A program made the position numbers and the translations under genes. A stretch of 34,159 bases of DNA from Gammaproteobacteria bacterium (GTDB taxonomy: Bacteria > Pseudomonadota > Gammaproteobacteria > Burkholderiales > Rhodocyclaceae), in assembly GCA_029289235.1 (NCBI GenBank), contig JARFTZ010000030.1:1-34159 (forward strand), given 5' to 3'. Below are positions 1-11,454 of the stretch, piece by piece. The notes under the pieces are model-generated. The model did no database searches. It was not told the origin of the DNA and saw nothing but the letters and a program-made list of their open reading frames with translations. Within the stretch, counting starts at the first letter, position 1. Each line of letters starts with the position of its first letter.

Positions 1-720
1 ATCCGCGAGCCACAGGCATTTTCCCTTGCTTTCCTTCTGGATCGCTGCGAGCAGTTGCGCGTGTTCAGCCTGTTCGGTTTCGTCGGCCTTCAGGATGCGC
101 AATACGCGAGGAGCGTCCGGAGCGAGACCGTGTGTCAGTGCTTCAGCCCCGGCAACGTCTTGCAGTGGCGCGGGATTTTCTTCGGAGTCGGTGATCAGGC
201 TTTCCTGGCCGCGCGTCATCGCGATATAGACATCGGCCAGAATTTCCGCGTCGAGCAAGGCGCCGTGCAGCGTTCGTTTCGAGTTGTCGATGCCGTAGCG
301 GTCGCACAGGACGTCGAGGTTGTTTTTCTTGCCCGGATGGAGATCCTTGGCGAGGCGCAGGGAATCGATGATGCCGCGGCATACGGTTTCGATCGGCGCC
401 ATGTCGAGCCGCGCCAGTTCGGCGTTGATGAAGCCGATATCGAACGGTGCGTTGTGAATGATCAATTCGGCGCCACGTACGAAGTCGAGGAACTCCTCGG
501 CAATTTCCGCGAAACGGGGCTTGTCCTGCAGAAACTCCAGGCTGATGCCGTGCACCGCCAGTGCGCCGGCGTCGATATCCCGGTCCGGGTTGGTGTAACG
601 GTGGAAATGCCGATGAGTGAGGCGCCGGTTGCGCATTTCGACGCAGCCGACTTCGATGATTCGGTGGCCGAGCCTGTGTTCCAGGCCGGTGGTTTCGGTA
701 TCAAGGAAAATTTGGCGCAT
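1..720 (-). CDS. dnaQ: DNA polymerase III epsilon subunit (3'-5' proofreading exonuclease), partial
   Basis: The frame is open from an ATG at 720 to the window edge with no stop, giving 240 residues; the usual family length is about 240, so only the last few residues are missing. The DEDDh exonuclease motifs are visible: ExoI DTE (D7, E9) near the N-terminus, ExoII in HNAPFDIGF, and ExoIII with HGALLDAEILADVY. DnaQ proofreads for the replicative polymerase core, bound to the alpha and theta subunits. It lies 11 bases after rnhA on the same strand, so the two are probably co-transcribed with yafS. In E. coli dnaQ and rnhA are also neighbours, though divergent. Confidence 0.95.
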   Translation of the reverse strand, partial: MRQIFLDTETTGLEHRLGHRIIEVGCVEMRNRRLTHRHFHRYTNPDRDIDAGALAVHGISLEFLQDKPRFAEIAEEFLDFVRGAELIIHNAPFDIGFINAELARLDMAPIETVCRGIIDSLRLAKDLHPGKKNNLDVLCDRYGIDNSKRTLHGALLDAEILADVYIAMTRGQESLITDSEENPAPLQDVAGAEALTHGLAPDAPRVLRILKADETEQAEHAQLLAAIQKESKGKCLWLAD

Positions 721-731
721 ATCGTTGGAAG

Positions 732-1193
732 TCAGTTGGAGCGCTGAGCGGAAAGCAGGTCGTCGATGCCTCGGTTGGCCAGTTGATCGGCTCGTTCATT
801 ACCCGGGTGTCCCGCGTGGCCTTTGACCCAGACCCACTCGATCCGGTGTTGCGCCACCAGTTTGTCGAGCTGTTGCCAGAGATCGGCGTTCTTCACGGGC
901 TTCTTGTCGGCAGTACGCCAGCCGTTACGCTTCCAGTTGTGAATCCATTGGCTGATTCCTTTCTGGACATATTGCGAGTCGGTGTGGAGCCGCGCTTCGA
1001 CCGGGCGCTTGAGGGCTTCGAGCGCGCGGATCACCGCCGTGAGTTCCATGCGATTGTTGGTGGTGTCGGGCTCGCCGCCCCACAGTTCCTTCTCTGCTTC
1101 GCCCGCTTTGAGTATTGCGCCCCAGCCGCCCGGGCCAGGATTGCCGCGGCATCCGCCGTCGGTAAAAATATCTATGCTTGCGTCAGATGCCAC
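732..1193 (-). CDS. rnhA: Ribonuclease HI
   Basis: This 153-residue protein is the normal length for bacterial RNase HI, which cuts the RNA strand of RNA-DNA hybrids (primers, R-loops). The four acidic catalytic residues are in place: D12 (FTDGG), E50 (NNRMEL), D72 (TDSQYV) and D136 (NERAD), with the catalytic-loop histidine H126 in [10 protein letters not shown]. The basic, Trp-rich hybrid-binding segment ([10 protein letters not shown], about 83-92) is also present. The start overlaps the 3' end of yafS by 11 bases, which suggests translational coupling, and dnaQ follows closely. Confidence 0.97.
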   Translation of the reverse strand: MASDASIDIFTDGGCRGNPGPGGWGAILKAGEAEKELWGGEPDTTNNRMELTAVIRALEALKRPVEARLHTDSQYVQKGISQWIHNWKRNGWRTADKKPVKNADLWQQLDKLVAQHRIEWVWVKGHAGHPGNERADQLANRGIDDLLSAQRSN

Positions 1194-1908
1194 GCTTTTC
1201 GCTTCCTTTGTGAATGATGGGGGTCAGCGCCTTGGCGGGCGCCTTTTTCTGGTTCCAGGCCGGCATGATCAGGCGCATTCCCTTTACGCGCTTGATGGCT
1301 CGCAGCAGGTACACGCCGCCGGCAAAGCTCCACCAGCGATCACCGGCCGCTTCGAGGAAATGCCAGCGATGGAGCCATTTTTCGTTCTGGCAGGGCGGGG
1401 CGTAGCAACCGAAGTTGCCCCGATCGACTTCGAAATTGAGCAGTTGCAGCCAGTCTTTCAGACGAAGGACGGAGATGTAGTCACCGTTCATGGGAAACGT
1501 GTCCGGGCATTTGGGCAGTTTCCGCCGCACTCCCCAAAGCGATAACGGGTTGAAGCCGGTGACGACCAGTTGTCCGTCGGGGATGAGGATGCGCTCGACT
1601 TCGCGCAGGATCTGGTGCGGGTCGTCGTGGAATTCGAGAATATGCGGCAAGACGACCAGATCGATGCTGTTGGCGGCGAAAGGCAGTTCGCGCAGGTCGC
1701 AGAGAACGTCGACCCTGCCGTTTTCTCCGGCAATCTGACGCAAGGGAATCCGGTTGTGCGCAAGCAACGGGATTTGGGGCAACCCGAGCTGCAATGCGTT
1801 GTATCCGAAGAGGTCGTCAACCACGGCGTCGATCTTGTCCTGTTCCCAGGTGATGACGTAGCGACCCTGGGGGGTCGAAAGCCACTCATCGATGCCGGTT
1901 ATTGACAT
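1183..1908 (-). CDS. yafS: YafS-like class I SAM-dependent methyltransferase family protein
   Basis: The protein has 241 residues from the ATG at 1908. Longer in-frame extension is possible but would run through gloB on the other strand, so this start is preferred. The C-terminal half of a Rossmann methyltransferase fold is recognisable: the [23 protein letters not shown] segment pattern, then [21 protein letters not shown]. The glycine-rich SAM motif I is not recognisable; the expected place reads [10 protein letters not shown]. The gene is divergent from gloB and next to rnhA and dnaQ, as yafS is in E. coli, which supports the family call. Substrate unknown. Only 27 bases separate its start from gloB. 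Confidence 0.8.
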   Translation of the reverse strand: MSITGIDEWLSTPQGRYVITWEQDKIDAVVDDLFGYNALQLGLPQIPLLAHNRIPLRQIAGENGRVDVLCDLRELPFAANSIDLVVLPHILEFHDDPHQILREVERILIPDGQLVVTGFNPLSLWGVRRKLPKCPDTFPMNGDYISVLRLKDWLQLLNFEVDRGNFGCYAPPCQNEKWLHRWHFLEAAGDRWWSFAGGVYLLRAIKRVKGMRLIMPAWNQKKAPAKALTPIIHKGSEKRGI

Positions 1909-1935
1909 TTTTCGCTGTTCTCTCAAAATCGGGCC

Positions 1936-2697
1936 ATGTTTGACGTCGTGCGAATATCCGCGTTCAAGGATAACTACATCTGGCTGCTGCGCAAAGGCGG
2001 CTCGGCGGTTGTCGTTGACCCCGGCGATGCCGGTCCTGTCCTGGAGGTGCTCAAGCGTGAAGGGCTGGCGCTGGGGGCCATCCTCGTGACGCATCATCAT
2101 CAGGACCATCAGGGCGGAATTGCCGCCTTGCTGGAGCATTCCCGCGCCGAGGTGTTTGGTCCGGCTGCGGAGTCTATCACAGGCCTTTCGCGCCCTCTGG
2201 GCGGGGGTGAGACGGTGCGCCCCGCGTCGTTGGGGATCGAGTTCGAGGTCATTGCGGTTCCCGGACATACCTCCGGGCACCTGGCCTATCTCGCGGCGGG
2301 CCACCTCTTTTGCGGCGATACGTTGTTCACCGGTGGCTGCGGACGCATCTTCGAGGGCACTCCGGCGCAAATGTTCGACTCGCTGTCGCGACTGGCTGCC
2401 TTGCCGGATGAAACGCAGGTCTTCTGTGCCCATGAATACACGGAATCGAATCTGCGTTTTGCGCTGGCTGTCGAGCCGGACAATCAGCCGTTGCGTGATC
2501 GGGTTGCAGAGGTCGCTGCCTGCCGTTCCCGGGGAGCGGCAACCGTTCCGGCGACGCTCGCGCTTGAGAAGGCGACCAATCCATTCCTGCGCTGCAGCGA
2601 ACCCGCGGTGCGGGCGGCGGCGAAAAGGCAGGGCGCATTGTCGGACGAGCCCGTCGAGGTGTTCGCTGCCCTCCGCGCCTGGAAAAACAGTTTTTAG
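1936..2697 (+). CDS. gloB: Hydroxyacylglutathione hydrolase (glyoxalase II)
   Basis: This 253-residue metallo-beta-lactamase-fold hydrolase performs the second glyoxalase step, splitting S-D-lactoylglutathione into D-lactate and glutathione in the cytosol. The binuclear metal site is complete: THHHQDH (H53, H55, D57, H58), PGHTSGH, the bridging aspartate in GDTLFTGGCGR, and the late histidine in CAHEYTESN. The C-terminal glutathione-binding region typical of GloB (about 165-253) is present, with KATNPFLR. It is divergent from yafS. Its stop codon lies within a 12-base palindrome that also contains the stop of the convergent receiver gene. Confidence 0.96.
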   Translation: MFDVVRISAFKDNYIWLLRKGGSAVVVDPGDAGPVLEVLKREGLALGAILVTHHHQDHQGGIAALLEHSRAEVFGPAAESITGLSRPLGGGETVRPASLGIEFEVIAVPGHTSGHLAYLAAGHLFCGDTLFTGGCGRIFEGTPAQMFDSLSRLAALPDETQVFCAHEYTESNLRFALAVEPDNQPLRDRVAEVAACRSRGAATVPATLALEKATNPFLRCSEPAVRAAAKRQGALSDEPVEVFAALRAWKNSF

Positions 2698-2703
2698 CAG
2701 CTG

Positions 2704-3096
2704 CTATTGAGCGATTTTTTCGGCGCCTTGCAGCGCTTTGTGCAGCGTGTCGAGAACCCGCGCCGTATTGAACGGCTTGACGATGAACCCTGCTGCGCCG
2801 CCCTGGATCGATTCCTGAACATTTTCAACGCTTGGGTTGCCGGTGATCATGATGACCTTGATTCGCGGGTGGCGTTCCTGGATGTATTGCAGGACTTCGA
2901 TGCCGTCCATCTCCGGCATCATGACGTCGAGAAACACGACGTCCGGAAAGGTTCGTTCCACCAGGTCGAGGGCGATCGTTCCGTTTTTGGCTTCCCCGAC
3001 CACCTGGCAACTTTCGCTGCGCAGAATGCCGCGTAGCAGGGTGCGCATCAGGTCGTTGTCGTCGACGATCAGCACTTTGGGGGATCGGTGAGTCAT
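2704..3096 (-). CDS. Stand-alone response regulator receiver protein (CheY-like)
   Basis: The protein has 130 residues from the ATG at 3096, which begins directly before the receiver domain; an in-frame start at 3180 would add 28 residues with no domain character. All receiver residues are present: the acidic pair D12-D13, phospho-acceptor D57 in FLDVMMPEMDG, T85 in MITG and K107 in VKPF. There is no output domain, so it probably signals through protein contact, as CheY or a phosphorelay carrier does. No histidine kinase gene is in the window. It is convergent with gloB and divergent from the glutamine amidotransferase, with which it shares a 133-base upstream region. Confidence 0.9.
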   Translation of the reverse strand: MTHRSPKVLIVDDNDLMRTLLRGILRSESCQVVGEAKNGTIALDLVERTFPDVVFLDVMMPEMDGIEVLQYIQERHPRIKVIMITGNPSVENVQESIQGGAAGFIVKPFNTARVLDTLHKALQGAEKIAQ

Positions 3097-3229
3097 GGAT
3101 TGCAAGATTCGCTCATTGGGTCTGCGGGCGCGCCGCGCATTGTAAACGTTATGAATCGCAACCGGTGAGGCGAATCGCAATACGGCGCGTTTACACTACG
3201 CTTTTCCAAGGCGATTGATCGAGGGTGCT
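3097..3229. promoter_or_regulatory. Shared divergent upstream region with a 9-base direct repeat
   Basis: This 133-base region separates the starts of the receiver gene and the amidotransferase gene. It contains two copies of GAATCGCAA at 3153-3161 and 3172-3180, with start points 19 bases apart (about two helical turns). A TACAAT hexamer on the minus strand (3139-3144) could be a -10 box for the receiver gene, but no good -35 matches it. A GAGGG ribosome binding site precedes the plus-strand start. Whether the repeats are an operator is unknown. Confidence 0.3.
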
Positions 3230-4000
3230 ATGTGCCAACTTCTGGGAATGAACTGCAATGTTCCCACCGACATTTGCTTCTCTTTCACTGGCTTCCAGGC
3301 CCGAGGGGGTGGCACTGATATCCACCGCGACGGTTGGGGGATTGCCTTTTTCGAGGGCAACGGCGTGCGGCTTTTCCTCGATCCACAACCTTCGTGGGGG
3401 TCTCCCGTGGCGGAACTGGTCCGCCACTATCCGATTCGATCGCTCAACGTCATCGCGCACATCCGCAAGGCTACTCAAGGGCCAACCGGACTCGAAAATA
3501 CCCATCCGTTCATGCGCGAACTGTGGGGGCGGTACTGGATTTTCGCGCACAACGGGAACCTGCTTGACTACGCGCCGGAACTCGACGGGAGTTTCTTGCC
3601 CGTCGGCCAGACCGACAGCGAACGCGCCTTCTGCCACTTGCTGCAAACACTGCGCGTTTCCTTTCCCGGCGGGATGCCTGGCCGCGAGGCCTTGTGCGAT
3701 GTGCTGGATCGATTCGCGGCGGAGGTGGGCGGCTACGGCACCTTCAACTTCCTGCTCTCGAATGGAGATTGTCTGTTTGCCCACCGGGCTACCGACTTGC
3801 ACTACATCGTCAGGCAGGCGCCGTTTCCGGTTGCGCATCTCAAGGATGAGGATCTGGCTGTGGATTTCAACGAGGTAACGACGCCCGATGACCGGGTCGC
3901 CCTGATTGCGACCGTGCCGTTGACCGACAACGAACTCTGGACGCCGTTGCCGATCGGCCGCGTTGCGATGTTCTTCGAAGGTGAATGTCACCGCGGGTAA
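3230..4000 (+). CDS. Class II glutamine amidotransferase (YafJ-like)
   Basis: The 256-residue protein starts at ATG 3230, so that the catalytic nucleophile Cys2 follows the initiator Met, as the Ntn-hydrolase mechanism requires; a start at 3215 would bury it. A GAGGG ribosome binding site lies just upstream. Conserved features are MCQLLGMN, HRDGWG (about 30-36), AHIRKAT, FAHNGN and QTDSERAF, all part of the glutamine-binding GATase_6-type domain. The protein consists of the amidotransferase domain alone, with no synthetase partner domain, which fits the YafJ/YwbL-like group. The ammonia acceptor is unknown. Confidence 0.9.
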   Translation: MCQLLGMNCNVPTDICFSFTGFQARGGGTDIHRDGWGIAFFEGNGVRLFLDPQPSWGSPVAELVRHYPIRSLNVIAHIRKATQGPTGLENTHPFMRELWGRYWIFAHNGNLLDYAPELDGSFLPVGQTDSERAFCHLLQTLRVSFPGGMPGREALCDVLDRFAAEVGGYGTFNFLLSNGDCLFAHRATDLHYIVRQAPFPVAHLKDEDLAVDFNEVTTPDDRVALIATVPLTDNELWTPLPIGRVAMFFEGECHRG

Positions 4001-4043
4001 ACGCGTTGCTTTATCGAACCGAACGGATGTGATTGCATCGCGC

Positions 4044-4064
4044 AGACCTCGGGTCGGGTCTTTT
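4044..4064 (+). terminator. Possible weak Rho-independent terminator after the amidotransferase gene
   Basis: AGACCT (4044-4049) can pair with GGGTCT (4056-4061) over a six-base loop, with one T-G pair, and is followed by TTT. The stem is short and the T-run brief, so termination is uncertain. Its position, 43 bases after the amidotransferase stop and before the rimP promoter, makes sense. Confidence 0.35.
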
Positions 4065-4092
4065 CAATACCATCAGAATATTGCCTCCGCCA

Positions 4093-4121
4093 TTTACTGC
4101 GGGTCGGTTTTTCGTTATAAT
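4093..4121 (+). promoter_or_regulatory. Sigma70-type promoter of the rimP-nusA-infB operon
   Basis: A perfect -10 box TATAAT (4116-4121) is preceded by TTTACT (4093-4098, four of six matches to TTGACA) at the optimal 17-base spacing. Transcription would begin near 4128, giving a leader of about 60-70 bases that contains both hairpins described below. This is the clearest promoter in the window. Confidence 0.7.
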
Positions 4122-4138
4122 CCAACGGTTTTCCGCTC

Positions 4139-4152
4139 GCTCCTTCGGGGGC
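4139..4152 (+). promoter_or_regulatory. UUCG-tetraloop hairpin in the rimP leader
   Basis: GCTCC (4139-4143) pairs with GGGGC (4148-4152) around a TTCG loop closed by C-G, a very stable RNA tetraloop. It would form near the 5' end of the predicted transcript, before the terminator-like hairpin. Its role is unknown; it could protect the 5' end or contribute to attenuation. Confidence 0.5.
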
Positions 4153-4163
4153 AAATTACAGGG

Positions 4164-4189
4164 ATGGGCGTTTCGCCCATTTTTCTTTT
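4164..4189 (+). terminator. Terminator-like hairpin (probable attenuator) directly before rimP
   Basis: ATGGGCG (4164-4170) pairs perfectly with CGCCCAT (4174-4180) over a TTT loop and runs into TTTTTCTTTT (4180-4189). This is a canonical intrinsic terminator. It lies inside the predicted leader of rimP-nusA and ends at the base before the GTG at 4190. It could therefore set readthrough into an operon that encodes the termination factor NusA itself. The attenuation role is inferred. Confidence 0.7.
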
Positions 4190-4195
4190 GTGGCC

Positions 4196-4636
4196 ATGGA
4201 TTTGATCGAGATTATCGAAAAAACGGTTGTCGGACTCGGCTTCGAGGTGGTGGATGTCGAACAGAGTCCGCGCGGGCGAGTGCTGCGTGTCTTTATCGAC
4301 AAGCTGGATAAGGCGGGCGGCATTGATGTCGACGATTGCGCCCTGGTGAGCAATCAGCTTTCACGGGTTCTGGCTGTCGAGAACGTCGATTACGACCGGC
4401 TCGAAATTTCATCGCCGGGGCTCGATCGGGTGCTGAAGAAGCAGGCTGATTTCGAGCGGTTCGCCGGTTCGGAAATCAACCTGCGCTTACGGTTGCCAAT
4501 GAACGGGCGGAGGAACTTCAACGGCGTCCTGCACGGTATGCGGGACGGCAAGGTGCATTTGACGATCGACACGGGTGAGGTTGAGCTTGAGTTCGGTAAT
4601 ATCGACAAGGCGCGGCTGGTTCCAAAGTTCGACTGA
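4196..4636 (+). CDS. rimP: Ribosome maturation factor RimP
   Basis: This 146-residue protein is needed for 30S subunit maturation. Both RimP domains are visible: an N-terminal alpha/beta domain with GFEVVDVE, LRVFIDK and DVDDCALVSNQLSRVL, then EISSPGLDRVLKK, followed by a C-terminal SH3-like barrel (about 90-146). The start is ambiguous between ATG 4196 and GTG 4190, which adds two residues. Neither has a Shine-Dalgarno sequence, because the terminator U-tract occupies that space. It is the first gene of the rimP-nusA-infB-rbfA-truB operon; no tRNA gene precedes it, unlike E. coli metY. Confidence 0.95.
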   Translation: MDLIEIIEKTVVGLGFEVVDVEQSPRGRVLRVFIDKLDKAGGIDVDDCALVSNQLSRVLAVENVDYDRLEISSPGLDRVLKKQADFERFAGSEINLRLRLPMNGRRNFNGVLHGMRDGKVHLTIDTGEVELEFGNIDKARLVPKFD

Positions 4637-4669
4637 CGATTAAAGGCTGGATTAGGGGGTTGTAAGACA

Positions 4670-6142
4670 ATGAGTCGCGAAATTTTGCTGCTGGTCGACG
4701 TGCTGGCCCGCGAGAAAAACGTCTCCAAGGAGATCGTCTTCGGTGCTTTGGAGTTGGCGCTTGCGTCGGCGACCAAGAAGCGTATTCACGACGATGCGGA
4801 TGTGCGCGTGGTCGTCGATCGGGAAACCGGTGATTTCGAGAGCTTCCGTCGCTGGGAGGTCGTGCCCGACGAAGAGTTCATTCATGAAGCCCAGCATGTT
4901 GCGCTCTCCGACGCCCGCAAGCAGGATCCGGAAGTCGAAGTGGGCGATTTCCTCGAGGAAACGCTGGAGCCGATCGACTTCGGGCGGATTGGCGCGCAGG
5001 CGGCCAAGCAGGTGATCCTGCAGAAGATTCGCGATGCCGAGCGCGACCAGATCCTGAACGACTTCCTTGAGCGCAAGGAACATCTGGTTACGGGAACCAT
5101 CAAGCGCATGGAGCGGGGTAACGCCATTGTCGAGGCCGGCAAGGTCGAGGCCGTTTTGCCTCGCGACCAGATGATCCCGCGTGAAAACCTGCGCGTTGGC
5201 GATCGCGTCAAGGCCTACCTGCTTCGCGTGGATCGTCAGGCCCGCGGGCCGCAACTGATCCTGTCGCGGACCGCCCCCGAGTTCATCATCAAGTTGTTCG
5301 AGATGGAAGTGCCGGAAGTAGATGACGGCCTTCTCGAAATCAAGGCGGCTGCGCGCGATGCCGGCATGCGAGCGAAAATCGCCGTCAAATCCAATGACCT
5401 GCGGATCGACCCGATCGGCACCTGTGTCGGCATGCGCGGCATGCGCGTTACCGCCGTGACCAACGAGCTCGCCGGTGAGCGCGTGGATATCGTGCTTTGG
5501 TCTGCCGACCCGGCCCAGTTCGTGGTCGGTGCGCTGGCGCCGGCGGAAGTGCTTTCGGTCGTGGTTGATGAGGACCGGCACAGCATGGACGTCGTTGTAG
5601 ACGAGGCGAATCTGGCGGTAGCGATCGGTCGTGGCGGTCAGAATGTACGACTCGCATCGGAATTGACCGGCTGGGCCATCAACCTGATGACGGAAGAGGA
5701 GTCGCAAACCCGGCTCGAAGCCGAGTCCGCCGCCATTCGCGTGCTGTTCATGGAAAAGCTCGACGTCGACGAAGATGTGGCGAACGTGCTCATCAACGAA
5801 GGTTTTTCGACCCTGGAAGAGGTCGCCTACGTCCCGCTGCATGAAATGCTCGAGATCGAGGCGTTCGACGAGGCAATGGTGCAGGAACTGCGCGAGCGTG
5901 CGCGCAACGTGTTGCTGACGGAAGCGATCGTTGCAGAGGAGCAGATTGGCGACGTGTCGGAAGACATGCTCAATCTCGAAGGCATGGACAAGCAACTGGC
6001 CGGGAAACTGGCCACCCATGGCATCAAGACGCGCGATGACCTGGCGGACCTGGCGATCGACGAGTTGACCGAGATGACCGGTGTCGACGCCGATCGTGCC
6101 AAACAATTGATTACCACGGCGCGCGCGCACTGGTTCGAATAA
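4670..6142 (+). CDS. nusA: Transcription termination/antitermination protein NusA
   Basis: At 490 residues it has the full proteobacterial length. In order there are the RNA-polymerase-binding N-terminal domain (1 to about 125), an S1 domain (about 135-200, with [14 protein letters not shown]), two KH domains (GMRGMR near 260 and the GRGGQN loop near 325), and two C-terminal acidic repeats (about 355-420 and 430-490). The acidic repeats are the type that bind the alpha C-terminal domain and NusG. NusA modulates pausing, termination and antitermination on RNA polymerase. It begins 33 bases after rimP and is followed by infB. Autoregulation through the upstream attenuator is plausible. Confidence 0.97.
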   Translation: MSREILLLVDVLAREKNVSKEIVFGALELALASATKKRIHDDADVRVVVDRETGDFESFRRWEVVPDEEFIHEAQHVALSDARKQDPEVEVGDFLEETLEPIDFGRIGAQAAKQVILQKIRDAERDQILNDFLERKEHLVTGTIKRMERGNAIVEAGKVEAVLPRDQMIPRENLRVGDRVKAYLLRVDRQARGPQLILSRTAPEFIIKLFEMEVPEVDDGLLEIKAAARDAGMRAKIAVKSNDLRIDPIGTCVGMRGMRVTAVTNELAGERVDIVLWSADPAQFVVGALAPAEVLSVVVDEDRHSMDVVVDEANLAVAIGRGGQNVRLASELTGWAINLMTEEESQTRLEAESAAIRVLFMEKLDVDEDVANVLINEGFSTLEEVAYVPLHEMLEIEAFDEAMVQELRERARNVLLTEAIVAEEQIGDVSEDMLNLEGMDKQLAGKLATHGIKTRDDLADLAIDELTEMTGVDADRAKQLITTARAHWFE

Positions 6143-6175
6143 GCCGTAAAGAGTACGCAGAAAAGAGGAATCCAC

Positions 6176-9100
<2,925 letters not shown>

Positions 9101-9111
9101 GGGTTGTCATC

Positions 9112-9507
9112 GTGCCTGCAAACAAGAGCTTTTCGCGTCGCGACCGGGTCTCCGAGCAGATCCGGCGCGAACTCGCGGAGTTGATTCGTACCGAATTGAA
9201 GGACCCGCGCGTGGGCATGGTCAGCATCACCGGCGTCGAGGTGTCGGCGGACTACGCCCATGCGAAGGTGTTCTTCAGCAGCATGGCGGGCAGGGAACAC
9301 CTTTCCTCGGTACTCACCGGCCTGCAGAAGGCCGCGGGGTTCTTGCGGCGGGAACTCGGGCGGCGCATTACCATCCATTCCACGCCGCAATTGCATTTCG
9401 TCTTCGACGAGTCGCTTGAGCGAGGCGCTGACCTCTCCCGTCTGATCGAGGAGGCTGTTTCAGTATCCAGAGCCTCGGACGCGTCATCCGATTCCACAGA
9501 AAACTGA
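9112..9507 (+). CDS. rbfA: Ribosome-binding factor A
   Basis: This 131-residue single KH-like domain protein acts in late 30S maturation and 17S rRNA processing. Typical segments are SRRDRVSEQIRRELAELI, the DPRVGMVSITGVEVS strand, the YAHAKVFFS strand and TIHSTPQLHFVFDES near the C-terminal side. It starts at GTG 9112, 11 bases after the infB stop; no ATG fits the conserved N-terminus. truB begins one base after its stop, so coupling is likely. Confidence 0.95.
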   Translation: MPANKSFSRRDRVSEQIRRELAELIRTELKDPRVGMVSITGVEVSADYAHAKVFFSSMAGREHLSSVLTGLQKAAGFLRRELGRRITIHSTPQLHFVFDESLERGADLSRLIEEAVSVSRASDASSDSTEN

Positions 9508-9508
9508 C

Positions 9509-10417
9509 TTGATTCAGAACGTCCGGCCAAAGCGTGTCTGGCGCCGCGTTGACGGCGTCCTTTTGCTCGACAAGCCCAAAGGGGTGACTTCGAATACCGC
9601 CCTGCAGATGGCTCGCCGGCTTTTTTGCGCCGCCAAGGCCGGGCATACCGGAACACTCGACCCGATGGCAACCGGGCTGTTGCCGCTCTGTTTCGGCGAA
9701 GCCACCAAGTTTTCCGCTGACCTCCTGGAGGCGGACAAGACGTACGAAGCCGATGTCTGCTTCGGGATCACTACCGACACAGGCGATGCCGAGGGGCAGG
9801 TGCTGGAGCGTTGTACCGCGCAGATCGACAGGCAACAACTGGATGCTGTCTTGCCCCGGTTTCGCGGCAAGATCCTTCAGGTGCCACCGATGTACTCGGC
9901 GCTAAAGAGGGACGGCCAGCCGCTTTACCGACTGGCCCGACAAGGGGTCGAGGTTGAACGCGAGGCTCGCGAAGTAACGATCAGCGAATTGCTGGTGCTC
10001 GATAGCGCGGAGGATCGCTGTCGCCTGCGGGTGACTTGCAGCAAGGGAACCTACATCCGGACGCTGGCCGAGGATATCGGCCGGGCGTTGCACTGCGGAG
10101 CGCATCTGACCGCGTTGCGGCGGGTGGTCGTGGGAGATCTGACCCTGGCCAGCGCGGTATCGCTGGAAACGTTGAATGCCCTTGCAGAGGATGAGCGTGT
10201 CCACCATCTGCTGCCACCGGACGCTTTGCTGCAGAGCTTGCCGGTAGCGAATCTGGACGGTCCGGCTGCGGCCCGCTTTACCCATGGCAATCCTGTCGAG
10301 TTGCCGGACTTGCCGTCCGGTAAGTGCCGCGTCTATCACCTCGGGCAACTGCTTGGCGTTGGCGTGTCCGATGGCGCCGGGCGGCTGCAACCGAGCCGTC
10401 TGGTTTCCTCCGCCTGA
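9509..10417 (+). CDS. truB: tRNA pseudouridine(55) synthase
   Basis: This 302-residue enzyme makes pseudouridine 55 in the T-loop of tRNAs. The catalytic aspartate is D51 in GHTGTLDPMATG; other TruB landmarks are LDKPKGVTSN, KTYEADVCFG, PPMYSALKRDGQPLYRLAR and CSKGTYIRTLAEDIG. A C-terminal PUA-like region (about 240-302) completes it. The only upstream start candidate is TTG 9509, one base after the rbfA stop, so this gene probably uses TTG and depends on translational coupling. The operon then continues to tadA and not to rpsO-pnp as in E. coli. Confidence 0.95.
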   Translation: MIQNVRPKRVWRRVDGVLLLDKPKGVTSNTALQMARRLFCAAKAGHTGTLDPMATGLLPLCFGEATKFSADLLEADKTYEADVCFGITTDTGDAEGQVLERCTAQIDRQQLDAVLPRFRGKILQVPPMYSALKRDGQPLYRLARQGVEVEREAREVTISELLVLDSAEDRCRLRVTCSKGTYIRTLAEDIGRALHCGAHLTALRRVVVGDLTLASAVSLETLNALAEDERVHHLLPPDALLQSLPVANLDGPAAARFTHGNPVELPDLPSGKCRVYHLGQLLGVGVSDGAGRLQPSRLVSSA

Positions 10418-10473
10418 GTTCTGCGTAAATGTCGATAACGTCATTTCTCGCGTGTCGGCTCCATATCGTGATG

Positions 10474-11426
<953 letters not shown>

Positions 11427-11454
11427 TCCGGTAGGTCGATCGATCAGTGATCAG

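Noticed and set aside
1909-2433. N-terminal extension of the yafS frame to 2433
   Set aside because: The extension is Arg/Gln-rich and antisense to gloB, whose metal-binding motifs are intact; the ATG at 1908 begins the recognisable family sequence.
4001-4195. Search for a tRNA gene before rimP, as with metY in E. coli
   Set aside because: No cloverleaf or T-arm consensus is present; only promoter and hairpin elements are seen.
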